Positions 5,705 to 7,466 of a stretch of DNA of 7,466 nt are shown piece by piece (the stretch's first letter is position 1; each line of letters opens with the position of its first letter). The translations under genes and the position numbers were made by a program. Source of the DNA: Pseudomonadota bacterium (GTDB lineage: Bacteria > Myxococcota > Myxococcia > Myxococcales > Anaeromyxobacteraceae); contig JAEYZK010000435.1 of NCBI GenBank assembly GCA_023428085.1, positions 1 through 7,466 of the forward strand. Reading direction: 5' to 3'. A model generated the notes under the pieces. That model saw only the letters and a program-made list of their open reading frames with translations, was not told the DNA's origin and made no database searches.

Positions 5705-6877
5705 CTACTCCAGGTCCGGGAGGAAGCTCGTGCCCACCGGGGAAGGGACGCCGAAGAACTGCGCGACGCTCGCGCCCAGGTCGGCGAAGGTCGCGCGGGT
5801 CCCGAGGGAGCCGCCGCCGCGCCCCGGCGCGTGCACGAGGAGGGGCACGTACTCGCGCGAGTGATCGGTGGACGGCGTCGTCGGGTCGCAGCCGTGGTCG
5901 GCGGTCAGGGCGGCGAGCTCGCCAGGGCGGAGCTTGCCCAGGATCCGGGGGAGCGCGCGATCGAGCTCCTCCAGGGCCCGCCCGTAGCCGACGGGATCGT
6001 TCCGGTGCCCGTACAGCGAGTCGAAGTCCACCAGGTTGACGAACAGGAGGCCGTGCTCCACGCGGTCGAGCAGCGCCTCGGTCCTGCGGAGCCCGTCGGC
6101 GTTCCCCTCGGTGTGGAGCTCGTCCGTGATCCCCTTGCGGTCGAACACGTCCGGGATCTTCCCCACGCCGAACACCGGCACGCCGGCCCCGACCAGCGTC
6201 TCGAGCACCGTGGGCCCGGGCGCGGCGAGGGCGAAGTCCTTGCGGTTGTACGTGCGGCGGTACTGGCCCGGCGGGCCCACGAACGGGCGCGCGATGACGC
6301 GCGCCACGCGGAACGGGTCGAGCAGCCGCCGCGCGGCGCGGCACCACGCGTACAGCGTGTCGAGCGGCACCGTCTCCTCGTGCGCCGCGATCTGGAACAC
6401 CGAGTCCGCCGAGGTGTACACGATCGGCTTGCCGGTGCGCTGGTGCTCGGGCCCGAGCTCCTCGATGATCACCGTGCCGCTCGCCGCCTTGTTGCCGAGC
6501 ACGCCCGGGACGCCCGTCTCGCGGACCCAGGGCTCGAGGATCTCCGGCGGGAAGCCCTGCGGGTAGAGCGCGAGCCCCTCGCGCAGGACGATCCCCATCA
6601 TCTCCCAGTGGCCGGTGATCGTGTCCTTCCCCTGGGACCGCTCGGCCATCCTGCCGGCGAACGCCGCCGGGGCGGGATCCGGCGGGACGCCGGCGATGGC
6701 CGTGAGCCCGCCCAGCCCCATGCGGCCCATCACCGGCAGCGCCAGGCCGCCCACCGCGCGGCTCGTGTTCCCGATCGTGTCGGAGCGTTCGTCCTCGTCG
6801 CCGTAGAGGCGGGCGTCGGGGAGCGGGCCGCAGCCGGCGCTGTCGGCGACGAGGATGAGGAAGCGCTTCTTCTCCAT
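5705..6877 (-). CDS. deoB: Phosphopentomutase (DeoB)
   Basis: This 390-residue Mn-dependent mutase of the alkaline-phosphatase superfamily interconverts (deoxy)ribose 1-phosphate and 5-phosphate in nucleoside salvage. Length and motifs match the family: ADSAGCGPLPDA with metal ligand Asp12, DTIGNTSRAVGG (33-44), GKDTITGHWEMMG (83-95) with the phosphorylated Thr86, YTSADSVFQIAAHEE (154-168), RPFVG (197-201), NLVDFDSLYGHR (281-292) with Asp286 and His291, TADHGCDP (325-332) with Asp327 and His328, and STDHSREYVPLL (336-347) with His339. These last five residues fall at the same numbers as in the B. cereus enzyme. The ATG at 6877 gives the normal N-terminus MEKKRFLILVADS; the frame stays open to 7030, but that stretch belongs to the upstream gene. 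No clear ribosome binding site precedes this ATG. It follows the upstream gene by 17 nt and precedes gpr by 9 nt. Confidence 0.95.
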   Translation of the reverse strand: MEKKRFLILVADSAGCGPLPDARLYGDEDERSDTIGNTSRAVGGLALPVMGRMGLGGLTAIAGVPPDPAPAAFAGRMAERSQGKDTITGHWEMMGIVLREGLALYPQGFPPEILEPWVRETGVPGVLGNKAASGTVIIEELGPEHQRTGKPIVYTSADSVFQIAAHEETVPLDTLYAWCRAARRLLDPFRVARVIARPFVGPPGQYRRTYNRKDFALAAPGPTVLETLVGAGVPVFGVGKIPDVFDRKGITDELHTEGNADGLRRTEALLDRVEHGLLFVNLVDFDSLYGHRNDPVGYGRALEELDRALPRILGKLRPGELAALTADHGCDPTTPSTDHSREYVPLLVHAPGRGGGSLGTRATFADLGASVAQFFGVPSPVGTSFLPDLE

Positions 6878-6883
6878 GAAGCG

Positions 6884-6889
6884 ATTGTA
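6884..6889 (-). promoter_or_regulatory. TACAAT -10-like box just before deoB (possible leaderless start)
   Basis: TACAAT on the - strand ends 6 nt before the deoB ATG. That would put the transcription start on the A of ATG, the geometry of a leaderless mRNA, and deoB lacks a recognisable Shine-Dalgarno sequence. No good -35 is seen 17 nt upstream (CTGCTG). Simple co-transcription from the upstream gene is the alternative. Confidence 0.3.
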
Positions 6890-6894
6890 GCCCG

Positions 6895-7466
6895 CTACCG
6901 CGCTTCCAGCAGGAGCGGCACCGACACGTCCACCGGCGGGCCCTCGAACGCGGGGAAGACGAGGCGCCGCCCCGCGGTGGACAGGCAGCGGCCGAGCCCG
7001 CCCGCCGAGACGTCGGCCTCCGCGATCCACGCCGACGACACGGCGCCGGTGTTCTCGACCGTGAGGAGCAGCGTCGCGTGCTCCTGCCGCCCCCGCTGCG
7101 CGTTGCGGCTGATGCAGCCGGAGAACGCGCCCTGGCTCTCCGCGACCACGCGCTCGACCGCGGCGGGATCGAGCGAACGGGCGGTGTCGAGGTCGAGCGC
7201 CTCGACCGGCTCCGGGGGCGCGGCGCTGTCCTTCTTGCGGTTCAGGAGGTCGAGGAGCTTGCGATCCTTCCGCGAGAGCGCGGGGGTGTCCTTCTTGCGC
7301 ACGCGCCCCACCGTGACCGTGCCGGGCTCGAAGCGGGCGCGCGAGACGCTGGGCGCGGACTCCGCCGCCTTCGCGGGCGCGGCGACCGGCGCGGGGACCG
7401 GCGGCGCGGAGGGGTCGGCGTGCGCCGCGGAGGGCTCCGCTGGTGTCGCGGAGGGCTCCCCTGCTG
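6895..7466 (-). CDS. AgmX/PglI-like C-terminal domain protein (N-terminus off the window)
   Basis: The frame is open from the TAG at 6895-6897 through the right edge, so the 189 residues seen are a C-terminal part; the GTG at 7311 lies inside the frame and is probably not the start. Visible order: a Pro/Ala/Ser-rich linker of about 45 residues (EPSATPAEPSAAHADPSAPP); a short basic segment (VRKKDTPALSRKDRKLL); then a C-terminal domain of about 85 residues (GAFSGCISRN ... TVENTGAVSSAWI ... LGRCLSTAGRRLVFPAFEGP ... VSVPLLL). Two cysteines (117 and 160 of the visible part), the central G-V-S strand and the FP-x-x-V-x-V-x-P ending match the pattern of AgmX/PglI C-terminal domains, which resemble TonB C-termini and are common in myxobacteria, often in envelope or gliding proteins. 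Its own function is unknown. deoB begins 17 nt downstream. Confidence 0.7.
   Translation of the reverse strand, partial: AGEPSATPAEPSAAHADPSAPPVPAPVAAPAKAAESAPSVSRARFEPGTVTVGRVRKKDTPALSRKDRKLLDLLNRKKDSAAPPEPVEALDLDTARSLDPAAVERVVAESQGAFSGCISRNAQRGRQEHATLLLTVENTGAVSSAWIAEADVSAGGLGRCLSTAGRRLVFPAFEGPPVDVSVPLLLEAR
7406..7466. repeat. 21-bp in-frame repeat encoding the Pro/Ala linker
   Basis: The word GCGGAGGGCTCC, or GCGGAGGGGTCG in the first copy, recurs at 7406, 7427 and 7448, a period of 21 bp. On the - strand this encodes seven-residue units of the type (E/D)PSAxxA. The repeat runs toward the window edge and may continue. It is in frame, so copy-number change would alter linker length without breaking the protein. 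Confidence 0.7.

Noticed and set aside
3726..6347. 873-codon - strand open frame spanning metA, the reductase and part of deoB
   Set aside because: It crosses three well-supported genes in other frames and its product is low-complexity Arg/Ala/Pro/Gly; a shadow produced by GC bias.
6878..7030. N-terminal extension of DeoB starting at 7030
   Set aside because: It overlaps the C-terminus of the upstream gene in another frame; DeoB proteins begin right before the RFLILVADS strand, as the ATG at 6877 gives.
7309..7311. GTG at 7311 as the start of the AgmX/PglI-like protein
   Set aside because: The same frame stays open with consistent Pro/Ala/Ser-rich linker composition to the window edge, so this codon is more likely an internal valine.

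Overview
The window is very GC-rich and densely coded. Wobble positions are almost all G or C, which is why long antisense open frames shadow every gene. Together with a myxobacterial AgmX/PglI-type C-terminal domain at the right edge, this suggests a high-GC myxobacterium-like bacterium such as Anaeromyxobacter or a relative. That placement is inferred from composition and protein style, not from a database match.

Layout, left to right: (1) the last 30 codons of an unidentified + strand gene. (2) A 168-bp heptanucleotide repeat block (96-263). Four 14-bp units on the left face sixteen ACTGACY units on the right, so the block forms one long imperfect inverted repeat between two convergent genes. 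(3) A - strand long-chain acyl-CoA synthetase whose stop codon lies inside that repeat. (4) A divergent intergenic region of about 220 bp with a good sigma70-type promoter facing right, a perfect 16-bp dyad and two mutually exclusive stems. (5) A + strand methionine pair: metY (O-acetylhomoserine sulfhydrylase) and metA (homoserine O-acyltransferase). The 115-nt gap between them is almost filled by a predicted closed three-helix RNA fold. (6) A convergent junction where one hairpin contains both opposing stop codons. (7) A - strand run, in transcription order: a partial AgmX/PglI-like gene entering from the right edge, deoB (phosphopentomutase), and an aldo/keto reductase of the YghZ/Gpr type.

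MetA and MetY are consecutive steps of methionine synthesis: homoserine is acylated, then directly sulfhydrylated to homocysteine. MetA carries Glu111, the residue associated with acetyl-CoA rather than succinyl-CoA use. Its predicted product, O-acetylhomoserine, is therefore the substrate of the neighbouring MetY despite the usual 'succinyltransferase' family name. DeoB and the aldo/keto reductase are 9 nt apart and probably co-transcribed, which suggests a link between nucleoside pentose salvage and reduction of sugar-phosphate-derived aldehydes.

No transposase, CRISPR array, tRNA or rRNA is visible. The proteins are recognisable families. The unexplained signals are non-coding: the head-to-head heptamer block, the metY-metA RNA fold, and the dyads in the divergent promoter region.
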